This document shows, piece by piece, positions 21,602 to 32,698 of a DNA stretch of 64,000 nt (within the stretch, counting starts at the first letter, position 1; each line of letters begins with the position of its first letter). The stretch is from positions 1,769,016 to 1,833,015 of the forward strand of contig JABAKD010000007.1 of the NCBI GenBank assembly GCA_012845835.1. The letters run 5' to 3'. The stretch comes from Undaria pinnatifida (taxonomy: Eukaryota > Sar > Phaeophyceae > Laminariales > Alariaceae). The notes under the pieces are model-generated. The model did not search any database and had not been told where the DNA came from. It saw nothing but the letters and a program-made list of their open reading frames with translations. Position numbers and translations under genes: made by a program.

Positions 21602-22786
21602 GGCCACTGTTTATGGTACCCCGATGTAAGCCATAGATCTCGATCTCTACAAGATTCGTCTAACGTAAGATCTGTGTGCACTGCATGTGGAGACGAATGT
21701 TGGTTCTGATAATTTTTCTATGATCGGAAAATCCACCGAAAAGGGGTGTTTCGTCCCGATCTCAGCCTGAGGCCACGGTTTATGGTACCCCGATGTAAGC
21801 CATAGATCTCGATCCCTACAAGATTCGCCTAACGTAAGATCTGTGTACACCGCATGTATGTGGAGACGAATGTTGATCCTGACGACTTCCAAGATCGGAA
21901 AATCCACCGAAGAGGGGTGTTTCCGCCCGATCTCAGCTGGGTGTTTCGGCCCAATCTCAGCCTGAGATCGGGACAAGAGATCTCTTCTCCAGATGTTGTC
22001 TGAAGGTTGGGCCGCAAATTTGCCCCCCGCGCACACACACGCACAGAACAGCAGCAAATCGCGAAGATGCGGCAGCCCCTTGGTCAATTTGTCGAGCAGC
22101 TACCGCTCGATCCTCGCGCACCTCGATCGGCATGGTCTGTAGCGTGCTGTGGCGCTGGGGCGCGTTCGTGTGTGTTTCGAGTTTTCGGAATCGTACAACC
22201 ACACCCCTCGAAAAATGTCAACGGATGTATTAGCATTGCTGTTAGGTTCTGCATCTAAGCTCGTTTTTACCATACACATTGTTTGGACATCTTACGTCAG
22301 CATCTTGATATTTTATGCGGCGAAACGAATGTCAAGAAGATCTGTGAGCTGGATCGGGGTACCATAAACAATGGCCTGAGATCAAGACAAGGGATCTCTT
22401 CTCGAAATGTTGTCTCGAGGTTAGACCGCAAATTTGCCCCCGCGCGCACACGCGCCATAACAGCAATAATTCGCGAAGATGCGGCAGCCCCCTGGGCAAT
22501 TCGCCAAGCAGCTGCCGCTTGACCCTCGCGTACTTCGATCGCCACGGTCTGTAGCGTGTTGCGGCGTTGCGGCGCGTTTGTGTGTGTTCCGAGTTTTCGG
22601 AATCGTACAACCACCCCTCTAAAAATGCCAACGAATATATTGAACATTGCTGTTAGCTTCTGCATCTAGACTCGTTTTTACTATACACACTGTTTGGAAA
22701 TATTACGTCGGCATCTTGATCTTTACGCGGCGAAATGAATGTCAGGAACATCTGTGAGCTGGATCGGGGTACCATAAACAATGGCC
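21602..22786. mobile_element. Outer PIF/Harbinger-like MITE, interrupted by a sibling copy
   Basis: Terminal inverted repeats GGCCACTGTTTATGGTACC (21602) and the complement of GGTACCATAAACAATGGCC (ending 22786) are flanked by TAA on both sides (21599-21601, 22787-22789). The GGCC start and 3-bp T-A duplication fit PIF/Harbinger (Tourist-type) elements. The outer copy consists of 21602-21770 and 22380-22786; the rest is an inserted copy of the same family. No transposase is encoded, so it would need one in trans. Confidence 0.7.
21771..22376. mobile_element. Inner PIF/Harbinger-like MITE inserted in the outer copy
   Basis: 606 bp with ends GGCCACGGTTTATGGTACC and the complement of GGTACCATAAACAATGGCC, flanked by TGA on both sides (21768-21770, 22377-22379). 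The uninterrupted site, CAGCCTGAGATC, is present inside the inner copy itself at about 21957-21968, which supports a 3-bp duplication on insertion. Halves of inner and outer copies align along their length, so an apparent 410-bp tandem repeat here is really nesting. Confidence 0.7.
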
Positions 22787-22789
22787 TAA

Positions 22790-24128
22790 AAAGCATACAG
22801 CAGTGGATATAGGCGCTGACGCTCCGTAAGAGAGGGCTTCTCTGTCTCAGCGATAATGGAAGCCTCACAGTTCCTCATTCCGGGTACTTGTTTCTGCGAC
22901 GAGCTGGTGGTGAAGGGGGATGGTCACCCGTCCTGGCGTGGATCACTCGTGGAGTTAAAAAACTAGCTCAACAAGACAAGAATATTCTGAAATCATTGCC
23001 GATTCCCTTTTAAAATAAAGCAGAAAAAATCAAAACCACGACAAAAAGACCGCGCACGGAACAACTGCTGTTGTTGTACGTTTTTTTTGGCCGGTTAAAA
23101 TCCACCTTCCGTCCGTTTGTCACCACGCAAATTTACTGCGTAAGAGTTGCCCCTACAAAAAGTCCTCATCGTACTCGTGCTGGACATGTGCTGATGGGAT
23201 TGTCACTTTTTTTTTGTTTTCCACGATGGCGGGAAGAGAGCGAACCGTCTTTGGGAGGGGGCCTCCCCACCCCCCGCTTCTCGAGCTGCGGACAAAATTG
23301 GTTTTCACTACCACCAGATAGGCAGTCAGATGTTGAATACTTGGATTCCACGCTTGCGCCACTCCCCTAGGCACTTGCCGGAGGGGAACCTTGTATGTAG
23401 TGTATTTTTCTACATATCTATTCTCCACCGCCTGATAGTCCCTCGTCGGGTATCGAGAGCAATGTCCCCGTGAGCCACCCTACCCCAGGCATACAGACAG
23501 TCGATTATGCTAGCATAACCGTACGACAAGATTACTTGTGCCTTTGTACGTAGGGTGCTCTGAGGAGCTCAAGACGAGGGTGATTGTCGACTGCAGCGGC
23601 TTTAGCAGAGGCTACAGTCGAGGTGGATGGGAGTCAATTTTGCTGGGTAGGCTACTCATTCTCCGAGGACCACAAGGTGGAAACCCAGCTTGGTGCATCC
23701 ATGGCTTTGCATGCTGCATACCAAATACAGGATCTCACCAAGACAATCAATCAATCAATCCTCCGATGCGTGCTACGATAGAGGTAGCACTTTTCGTGTG
23801 AAATGGTTTCTGAATGGCGCGGCTCCTTAACCCAAATTCGTCTGAAACAGGCCGTTTTTTGGGCATGATTCTCGTTGATTACCTAGGTCATGGGATTTTC
23901 ATCCAACCAGCATTTTTGTTTTTCTTCCAAATTATTTTCTGGGTCAAGAAGGACACGTTTAACCTCCTAAAGTGCGGAACCTCAGAAAAAATGTAATTCA
24001 CCTCTATCGCAGCACGCGTCCTCCGCAGAGAAAAGCCAGTCGAGGAATGGACAGACGCCCGAGGGAACGCTGCATTCCCCACGACTCAACAATTCCTAGA
24101 GGGGGTTCTCTAAGAGATAGTCGGCCAG
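22790..24128. other. No gene recognised; repeat fragment at about 23765-23835
   Basis: Carries the third copy of the dispersed GTGC(C/T)ACGATAGAGG...CTCCTTAACCC repeat. A frame around 23584-23781 (EATVEVDGSQFCWVGYSF) looks protein-like but matches nothing I recognise and is short. Confidence 0.35.
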
Positions 24129-24832
24129 TTGAAATGGCAACAAAGGCAAGGAATCCATGTGCAGCAGCAAGAGCTGTTTAGAACAATAATGGCTTCAATA
24201 CTAATAGCATGGTCTTTGGAGGAAAAGCGATCAGAGGAAATTTGCGCAAACCAACCCGAGTCAGGAAGGTTGGAAGAGGACGCAGAAACGGCAGAGCCAG
24301 AAACGCCGCAGCCTCCGCAGGCGTCGCTACCGCCGCAACAGTCGGTGGCAGGGCAGCCGCTTTTCCCCTGCTGTCGCCACCGGAGGAATTTGGCGGAGAC
24401 GAGCAGGAAGAGATGGTTGTGGCTGAGAGATTGGCTGACGAAAAAGCCAAGGTGGCCGAGGTGGAAAAAGTTATGGCTGTTGATGGGGACAACGGAATCA
24501 CGGAGTCTATAGAGGGAGAGCATGAGGAGCAGGAAAAGCAGGAAGAGCAATGGCCGCCGCCAACGCAGCAGCAGCAGCAGCAGGATCAACAGCAGCTGCA
24601 GTCGCTGGAGCCACCATCGCTGAAGCCGCCACCGCCTGCTTGGTCGCCGCCAGCCCCCGCTGAATTCGAAAACGCTTCTTCCTTCAGCCGGGGAAGGCTT
24701 TGGGGGCAGAAGGGATGGTCCGAGGGTTTGGATTTGAAACTTAACTTCGATTCCAATCTATCGTGCTCCGTGGGAGTGTCGGATGCTGAGCCCATTGGCC
24801 TCTGGGCCAAAGCTGGGATCGGCACGAGGTGA
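24129..24832 (+). CDS. Hypothetical Gln/Pro/Glu-rich coding region, possible gag-like remnant
   Basis: Two overlapping plus-strand frames are open here: 24129-24512 (basic and Gln-rich start, then EEDAETAEPETPQPPQ) and 24209-24832. The 207-codon second frame contains an acidic stretch (ERLADEKAKVAEVEKVMAV), a run of seven Gln broken by Asp, and a Pro-rich tail. Low-complexity charged proteins of this kind occur in retroelement gag regions and in host genes. No zinc knuckle, protease or polymerase follows, so I cannot choose between them. The minus strand is also open over part of it. Confidence 0.25.
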
Positions 24833-25827
24833 CTGGTTGCAATGGAGAAAGACCTGCTTCAGCAGCAGCCTTAGCAACAGCAGCCACAGCTACCTATTGC
24901 AGTCACCGCGAACCCGTGGCCACCCCCAATGTCAGCATATCTTGATGAGAGCAACAGCGAGCGGGAGATCGGAAGGCATGATTTTCTGGTTTTCGTTTTG
25001 GGAGGCAGAGCAACAGCAGAGTCGTTCGCGTTTGAAAAACGCGTAGTGAAGGGAGATCAGAGCGTTCGCGAGCAGGATGGAAGCGAATGAAAGCGAGAAG
25101 GCATTGCACTGGTTGGTCCTTCAGCATCTTCGAGGGTTGGGGGCACGAGACAGCGCCTTACCCGTCCGAGGTGAGTGCGCGTCCGCGGAAGGAGGCGACC
25201 TTTTACGAGGTCCGAGATCGAAAAGGCACGTATTACGTTCAAGTACTACCGCAGAGGTATCAACGCATGCTTGTCAGTCGAATGATGATATACTACAACT
25301 GGTATATTAAGCAGTTTCTATGTACGACTTTGTTGGTTAATTTGTGGTAGGACCAGTCGAATGATGCTATACACTACAACTGGTATACTCCGCGTTTAAA
25401 CCTTTGCTAATGAAGCGATAACTGCTGAAATGCTGGGTTGTTGGAGGATGAGCGATTGTTAGTGATGTCTGGCGGGCATGTGATATGTACTGTAGCACTT
25501 GCCTGTGATAGCCGAATTTTCTGTGGTATCTGGTATATGATATGCGTAGATGGCACTTTGGTTCATTTTCAATCAACCATCTTCCCTCAGTTCTAAAAGA
25601 GTTAAGGAAAAATGGTTGCTGCCGAAAACATTACTCTTGATTTTGGTCGTGTGCGAAACGATTACGGTATTGATTGGTATGTGAGCGGTTTATCCTGTTG
25701 ATGGCTGGTACCTGGTACCTGGCGGTATTTCTTTTAGCTGACCGGAAAAGTTCCCATATCATGATATATTAATCCGTGCTTTATTTTTTGTTGCAAAGCC
25801 CAGACGAGAGGTACCTGGAGATGGATA
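24833..25827. other. No gene recognised
   Basis: Short frames on both strands. A minor duplication of GTCGAATGATG..ACTACAACTGGTATA occurs at 25278 and 25357. Nothing else supported up to the target duplication of E2. Confidence 0.4.
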
Positions 25828-25832
25828 GGGTG

Positions 25833-26048
25833 TGTTAGTTTGGATCGTCACAGCACGACGGTTACACATGTTGTGGAGGGTTGCGTATATATTTGTAGGC
25901 GTTTTTACGCAATTTTTCTCGTGAGAGGAGAGCTCCAGCACTCCGCTTTCTGCTCCTTCTCTCCTCTCTGTCCTCTAATACAACGAAGATAAGAACACTT
26001 GATAGACCGCGAGGCGGTCATGGCATCCGGGCTCGGACTCTACCAACA
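25833..26048 (+). repeat. E2 5' LTR
   Basis: 216 bp. Contains a TATA-like GCGTATATATTTG about 55-60 bp in and a pyrimidine-rich CTCCTTCTCTCCTCTCTG tract, both plausible promoter or initiator parts. Confidence 0.88.
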
Positions 26049-26149
26049 CACTAGTGGCTTGAAAGTAGAAGTTCTGGTACCAGGAGCCGAGGACGTCTGC
26101 ACAGAAGAGAGAGTCCTCGGGTGAGATTCAGCAGCTGAGGATTGAGCTT

Positions 26150-28447
26150 CAGTTGGTGATGGAGAAGAGGCAAGCATCGATGATGCACGATATGAGGGAG
26201 ATGATGGCCGAGCTCATGAGGAACAACGCCCCGTCGGAGTCCAGCAGCGCTGAGGGCACTGCTGTAAGGGGCAGCCCGCGAGGGGCTGAACCCACTGCTG
26301 CAAGGGGTAGCCCAGAAGAGGCTGAACCCGCTTCTGCGGCACGACAAATCTCTGCTGCTGGTGCTGGAGGCGGAGCGCGAGGATATACAACAGCAGCAAG
26401 GGAGACGATTTTTCATGAGGATGCCTCGCGTATTGTTGGAGTAACTGGACGCAGAGGAGCTGCTGTTACTGTCGAGGTGGGCCCAGCCAGGACCAGACAA
26501 GGGGGGCTGGAGAATGGGGGTCATACCCCGGCCGTGAGTTGGGAATAGGATATGATATGCCTCTGTCTAGACCAGCTTTCCAGCTTTCAAACACACCGCT
26601 GTCCCACAATTTAGTGGGAAAAGCCCGAATTTACTTCCTGGACCAGAGACGCCAGGTACTACGCGAAAGGAGCAGGTTTCCTATCTGTTTTTGTGTCGGA
26701 TCCACCCCAGTACATTCCCGGAGGGGAATTGGATACCGAAAATTCGGTACTTGTCGAAAGGAGGTACAACCGCGAAAGTGTACACATAGATGCACTGGCG
26801 TGGAATTTCCTGTCGACGGCCCTAAAGAGCAAGAGCGACAAGAATATCTTGCACAGGTGCACCTCGCCGAGAGGAGCGTGGGATGCGCTCCTTGCGTGGT
26901 ACGGCGGTCAAACGGCGGGGCCAATTCCGACCTCTCCCGCCGCCTCAATAGTTCAAGACAGCATCAGGGAGTAACCCTCTCAAGGAGATGGGCAGGATCG
27001 AAGATCTTGCCGCGGAAATGCGTTCAGCAGGATAAACCCTCGATGATCACATGCTGTACACAATTTCCATTGACGCTCTGCCTGACAAATACGAGGTGGA
27101 GACAAGGAATCTTGCATCCCGTGACAGTATCGGCCGCGATGACATCATCAAGGCTGTACGAGAGCGGCATCACCGATTTTCTGGAAACAGGAAGAGCTGA
27201 TCCAATGCTGGCCATGCCAGCCATGCTATGTCCACCGGCGGCGGCGGTGCCCACGGGAAAGATGGAGGCCATGGTAAAGGAAAAGGCGGACGGCGGGGAC
27301 AGCAAGGACGCGGCGGTAATGGCACCAACGAGCACGGTGGTGGCTCGGCCGCGGCTACCGGCGGCGATAGCAGCAGCGCCAAAGCCGCCGAAAATGGTAC
27401 CTCCGAGGTGAGATGCTACAGGTGTGGCAAGAAAGGTAATTGGGGTCAGCTGCGCGGAAGAGCTATGCAGCCGATGCCACGGACGGGGGCACGCCGCTGA
27501 TGTCTGCCCCACGTCAAAAGAGGAAGCTGTGCTGGCGGCGTCGGACGGCGATGATGATTATGATGCGGTCGAGGCTTCAGCTTTCAAGGCCGGCGAGACA
27601 GGCGAGTACAGTGATGTTTTGGGCTAAAAGGGGGAAGGAGAGTCGGCTTGGCAGGTAGGGAATGAGGCCTGGCTATGCGATAGTGGAGCGTCTACTCATA
27701 TGACACCTTCAGCAGATTGCATAATCAACCACAGAGAGTGCAATTTGAAACTGTGCATTGTTGACGGCTCAACCCGCACGATCGAAGGATATGGCGATAT
27801 TATCTTTTGTCTTTCGATCCAGAAACGGTATCGTACGAGTAACGCTGACGAATGTTGCGCACGTGCCAGACCTCCGATACCATCTCTTTTCCCTGCCCCC
27901 TCTTGTGAAGAACGGTCACACTTTTGAAGGACGTTCCGCAGGGATTGTAGTCAAGCTCGAGTCTGAGCGTTCGATCGTGTTTCCGTTGACCGGGAACCTG
28001 TACAATCTTCACGGCTACCGGGTCGACTGCAGCACAAAGGATGATGCCCGTGCTGTACTCGCCCCGGGAAAGCTGCCCAAGAAGCCCGTGGTCAACATAA
28101 ACGACTATCACTGCGCGACCGGACACTCCCATGAGGCACCACTCCGCAAGACCGCGGAGCAGCAAGGGATCGTCTGCGAGGGAAAGCTGCTGGAGTGCAA
28201 AGGGTGCTCCATGGCGAAGGGCCTCCGCCAAGGTATCAAGCAGTCCACACACACTCGAGAAGATAAGAAGCTCGGTAGGGTTTTCGTGGATTTGAGGGGT
28301 CCTAAGGTGGTAGAGTCTCACGGGGGAAAGCGTTACACTCTCATCGTGCGCGACGATTTCACGGTATACGTGGGTGTACTTTATGCGCCACAAATCGGAC
28401 GCCGCGGAAATGTTTACGCAGTTCCTCGCGGATACTCGTGCAGATGG
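26150..28447 (+). pseudogene. E2 gag, protease and N-terminal integrase remnant
   Basis: Read in several frames. A coiled, Met/Glu-rich gag start lies near 26153. A gag core (ALKSKSDKNILHRCTSPRGAWDALL) lies near 26790-26890. A first zinc knuckle (CYRCGKKGNWG) has Asn in place of the usual His, and after a frameshift an intact knuckle, CSRCHGRGHAADVC, sits near 27466-27507. The protease motif DSGASTH is at about 27679. After another frame change come protease and integrase residues from 27758, with HC-H and CKGC zinc ligands and the first catalytic Asp in VFVDLRGP. The frame ends where E3 inserted. Non-functional. Confidence 0.85.
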
Positions 28448-28867
28448 TGTTGGTGATAGCGGCAGTGTGTATCGGCCGAGCTGCTGTAGATCATCTGATT
28501 GGATAGTTTGAATATTGAATTGTCCATTGTAGTAAGTTGATGCTGGATATTCTGGGAATATTCTTTGTGGTACTTCGGTAGGTTGTACACAAGTACGAGC
28601 TGTACAATGGACCGTAGGTGTGTGTGTCGGTACATTGGTATGTGGTACATTGGACACTTATCCAGTAGGAAGGTTCAGGCATTGTTGCTGTAGGTCTGAC
28701 TATCAGGCTATTGTCATGTTAGGGGTATTGTATGTGGTACGGAGGGTGAGGTTGTGCGCGCCCACGAGCGCCCCCACCCTGCTCACTCCACCTTGCCTAC
28801 CTGTCTCAGAAGGGCAATTGCTCAATAATACAACATCTTTCCCCCAGAAGCCACGAGTTTACCAACA
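28448..28867 (+). repeat. E3 5' LTR
   Basis: 420 bp, about 99% identical to the 3' copy. No primer-binding site of the usual TGG-type is obvious after it; the following bases are CGCTATAGCGTC, a small palindrome. Confidence 0.92.
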
Positions 28868-28958
28868 CGCTATAGCGTCAAAGGTGTCTACTGCTCCATC
28901 GTCCCCTTGGACTACACTAGACTGCTGTACGAGAGAGGCCTGATTAACCTGTCTCATC

Positions 28959-30362
28959 ATGGCTGAACCGGGGACACCTGCGGGTGGCCGAGTTCAGAGT
29001 AATCCGCAGGATGTTGGTGAGAGGATGGTTTCCCTAGAGACCGCAGTTGTCCCAACTTACGACTCTAGTCACGTCGCTTGTTGATCAACAGAAGGAGCAA
29101 GTGGAGTCCTCTGTGTCTGCTGTCGCGCCGGGAGGCGGCGAAACAGAGTATGCTGGTGGTACGCATTCTACCGATGATGCTACTGGCAGGACCGCGGGAG
29201 GTACGGGCGGCGATGCCCAAGGCCTTGGCGTGTTCAGCATGGGGGTTGGGAGTAGCAGCCTTGCTGGCTCAGGCTTGAACGCTAATGTATTCGCTGTTAA
29301 TTGTTCCTCTGCTGGTGCTGCAAGCTTTGGTTCGATTGGGATTGGAAGTGGGGCTGTAGGTAGCCAGTCTTTCGTTCCCGGGACTGTAGGTAGGGCTCTC
29401 GGAAGCCAGTCCTCTGTTCCTCCCGAACCTACTCCGTCGAGCAGGTGGTGGGAAAGTGTCGCCAGTGGAAACAATCTGATTCCTGGGGCCGGCATTACTG
29501 ATACAGGAGAGAAGTTGGGTGGGGGTCCTTTCAAAGTTCCCAAGGCTCCTGTTTTCGATGGGACAGACGTGTCTTACCCCTCATGGTCGCAGAATTTTCT
29601 GCTAAGTGCCCGGCACAACAATCTGTATGAGGCGTTTGTTTCCGAGACTGAGATTCCGATTGCTAACATTGGTTTCGACTTGACCCCCTGGGTAGAGAAA
29701 GGATTCAGTGTGGGTGTGCTGCGTCAGGCTGAGATGGCATGGTGGTTTCTGTGCGACTGCTTGAAGAAGGATAGTCTGAAAACTATGGTTCGCCACGCTG
29801 GTTCTTCCAGCAAGGGTTTTCGAGTGCTGAAAGATCATGTTCTGCCGTTGAGCCAGAGTCAGATTCGTGAGCAGGAGGAGAAACTCAAATCACTGCGCAT
29901 GCGTTCGAATGAGAATCCCTCGATCTTCTTTGCATCTGTGAGAGAGACGCTTGGTGTGCTTCAAATGCTGGAAGTCAAGAAAGATTACAGAGAGGTGTGC
30001 AACCTGATGCTCGAGGGGCTGTCGCATGAATATAAGACTCTGCGTGAAACTCTGGTGGTGCTCTGCCCGAATGACCCGTCGTTCATAGAGACTAAAGTGT
30101 GTGAACGGTACCTCGACTTGCAGACTCAAGGTGGCCCGAAGAAACACAGTGTTGCTCTGATGTCTAGGCCTGAGAAGAAGAGTGCGAAGAAGCAGAACTA
30201 CAAGTCAAGGTCTAACTCCTAGTCTGATTCATCTAAGAAAACGGCGTTTCAAGGGAAGTGTTTCAAGTGTGGGGAGGTCGGTCACGTGAAGAAGGACTGT
30301 CTGGCTCGCGCGATTGCTCATCTCTCCCAGACCGGATCATCCAAGGACGCCAAGAATGAAAA
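28959..30362 (+). pseudogene. E3 gag, one frameshift and one stop
   Basis: The likely start is ATG at 28959 (MAEPGTPAGG...). The frame shifts near 29043-29055 into the long open frame running to 30222. That frame holds a Gly/Ser-rich linker and then a copia gag core (PVFDGTDVSYPSWSQNFLL; later EVCNLMLEGLSHEYKTLRE). A TAG at 30220-30222 interrupts it, and in the same frame beyond the stop lies a good CCHC knuckle, CFKCGEVGHVKKDC. Copia gags normally reach the knuckle without a stop. With only two lesions, decay is recent, consistent with the near-identical LTRs. Confidence 0.85.
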
Positions 30363-30364
30363 CG

Positions 30365-31075
30365 GTCCGTGATGGAGGATGAGGAGGCAGGAGATGTGCC
30401 GTTCCGAGAGGTGGTGGGGTGCCTGATGTGGGTCGCCAATGGGATGAGGCCCGACATCTCAAATGCTGTGCGGGCGGTGGCGAGGCACTCTCATGAGCCA
30501 AAGAAGAGAGACTGGAAGGCAGCTCAGAAGATTCTGAACTATCTTCTGGAAACGGCACATCTAACTCTGAAGTACAAGAGAGACAGTACGGTTGATGACG
30601 TAGGCACGTTGGTGTACGTAGATGCAGACTTTGCCAGCGAGGCCACTGACCGTAGATCAGTTTCGGGAGCACTAGTTATTTAGGCTGCCTGTCTTGTGCT
30701 TGGTTTTCTTGGACGCAGAAATGCGTTTCGCAGTCGACTTCTGAGGCAGAGTATCTTGCGATGGGCGATGGTGTGAAGGAGTCTCTGTTTGTGAACGGAA
30801 TGCTTCAGTTCTTGAGGCCTAGTGTAGAGCCTCGTAAAATTGACGTCCTTGAGGACAACGAGGGAGCGATTGCGCTTGCAGAGAATGCGCTTAGCTCGAG
30901 CAGGAGTAAGCACATCGACGTGAGGCACCACTTTCTTAGAAATCTGACCGAGGAGGGTGTGATCGAGATCACGCATGTTCCCAGCGAAAAACAACATGCG
31001 GACATCCTCACGAAGGCTCTGCCGAGAAGTATTTTTGAAGTTCACCGTGACTTTGCATTGGGCTCTAGGAAGTAG
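30365..31075 (+). pseudogene. E3 RT C-terminus and RNase H remnant
   Basis: After the deletion junction the frame gives the thumb-like GCLMWVANGMRPDISNAVRA motif, typical of copia RT just before RNase H, then the RNase H aspartate in YVDADFAS. A TAG at about 30681 and a frame change follow. The 30761-31075 frame carries EDNEGAIALAEN, RSKHIDVRHHFLRN and KQHADILTKALPRS. Close relative of the E2 RNase H region. Confidence 0.85.
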
Positions 31076-31146
31076 GAGTCTGAATTGTTTTTGTTTGTCA
31101 TACTGCATGTTGCGGGTCTGGTAGATACAACAGCCTCTGGGGAGGG

Positions 31147-31566
31147 TGTTGGTGATAGCGGCAGTGTGTATCGGCCGAGCTGCTGTAGATCATCTGATTG
31201 GATAGTTTGAATATTGAATTGTCCATTGTAGTAAGTTGATGCTGGATATTCTGGGAATATTCTTTGTGGTACTTCGGTAGGTTGTACACAAGTACGAGCT
31301 GTACAATGGACCGTAGGTGTGTGTGTCGGTACATTGGTATGTGGTACATTGGACACTTATCCAGTAGGAAGGTTCAGGCATTGTTGCTGTAGGTCTGACT
31401 ATCAGGCTATTGTCATGTTAGGGGTATTGTATGTGGTACGGAGGGTGGGGTTGTGCGCGCCCACGAGCGCCCCCACCCTGCTCACTCCACCTTGCCTACC
31501 TGTCTCAGAAGGGCAATTGCTCAATAATACGACATCGTTCCCCCAGAAGCCACGAGTTTACCAACA
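31147..31566 (+). repeat. E3 3' LTR
   Basis: 420 bp; carries G at three sites where the 5' LTR has A, A and T. Confidence 0.92.
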
Positions 31567-31571
31567 GATGG

Positions 31572-32698
31572 TGTCCAATCACAGGTGGTGACCGTCCGAT
31601 GCGATGGGGGAGGTGAATTTGCGGGGGGAAATTTGGCGACCTATGTAGGTCGCCATGCATCAAGCAAGAATTCGCCACGGCGGGCAGTCCCCAATTCAAT
31701 GGGATAGCCGAGCACGCGCTGGGTTTAATCGAGACGGCCGCAATGGCGAGTCGAATCCAGCTTCGTGAGCTTTTCCCCGGAGCGCAATTGCCGGCAACGG
31801 AATCGTGGTGGGCTGAAGCGTCGCACTGGGCGCGCTATGCTTTGAACCGCACAGCAACGTGCGCTAACCCCGCAAAAAAGTCGCCGTACGAGATTTGGTA
31901 CGGTAAAACCCCCCCGGTAGTGCTTCTACCTTTCCTCAAGCCTGCCTACTGCAAGGTGAAGAGGGAAAACAAGTTCCACGCGGAAGCACAGGAGTGTTTT
32001 ACCTGGGCCCTACGCCTGGCCACCCCCGAGACGCCGTACGAGTGCTGACCACACACCGTACTCTGCTTAGCACGCGTCATGTCACGTGGCAACGCGTGTC
32101 GCCTGCACCCCCTGTATTTACGCAGATCCATGACTCCCTGTCTCAGGAAGAAGAGGGGTCCGAGACCGACGACGAGAGCACGTCAAGTCGAGGTGGTGGG
32201 GGGGGAGTGATGGACAAGCAGGACGAAGGTCTGGATCGCCTGACCGACCTCGACGTGATGTGGTTTTTTGATCTGCACGCGTTCTTGCGAGAACGCTCAC
32301 AGGAGACACCTGCCGCCGGCGATGCTTGCGACGGGACAGTCGAGACGATGGACTCGTCTCAAGGGGGCACGATGGACGCCTCCTCGGTTCCGGCAGGGAG
32401 GGCCGAAACAGTCGAGACGATGGACTCGTCTCAAGGGGGCACGATGGACGCCTCCTCGGTCCCGGCAGAGAGGGCCGAAAGCGACTCGAGCGCATCAGCA
32501 GCCTCCGGCACCGACCAAAGGAACGGCGATAATCCCCCCGCGGTCCTGTCGGAGAGGGGAGCTTACGAGCTCAGTAGCTGGGGACGGCTACACCCGACAG
32601 TAACGGGCCGGACCCGGGGTCAGAGCCAACGCCTGCAGAATGAATCTGCTCAACCTCAGCGTGTGATCGAGGATGCGATGTCTGCGGCAGTGCAATAA
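31572..32698 (+). pseudogene. E2 integrase C-terminal part and linker
   Basis: Resumes the integrase after E3 with VVTVRCDGGGEF (second catalytic Asp; the usual Ser before it is Cys). A frame change follows, then FNGIAEHALGLIETAAMA carrying the catalytic Glu, and the conserved SWWAEASHWARYALNR and KKSPYEIWYGKTP motifs in the 31743-32048 frame. The 31994-32698 frame covers the variable linker to the polymerase and contains a 72-bp tandem repeat at 32336-32480 (peptide ETMDSSQGGTMDASSVPA twice). Confidence 0.8.

Larger units (their letters stand above)
28448..31566 (+). mobile_element. E3: young copia deletion derivative nested in E2
   Basis: LTRs of 420 bp at 28448-28867 and 31147-31566 begin TGTTGGTGATAGC and end TTTACCAACA. 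They differ at only three positions. The TSD GATGG (28443-28447, 31567-31571) lies inside the E2 integrase, whose reading resumes after E3. A purine tract, GGGGAGGG, precedes the 3' LTR. Inside are a nearly complete gag and the end of the RT/RNase H region. Protease, integrase and most of the reverse transcriptase are deleted (junction near 30360-30370). It must have moved using another element's enzymes, or lost them after insertion. Confidence 0.92.

Noticed and set aside
21961-22786. Simple 410-bp tandem duplication
   Set aside because: The TSDs (TAA outside, TGA inside) and inverted ends show two nested transposon copies instead.
28448-28867. E3 LTR frames of 60-107 codons duplicated at 31.1-31.6 kb
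   Set aside because: Same reasoning: LTR copies, no recognisable protein.
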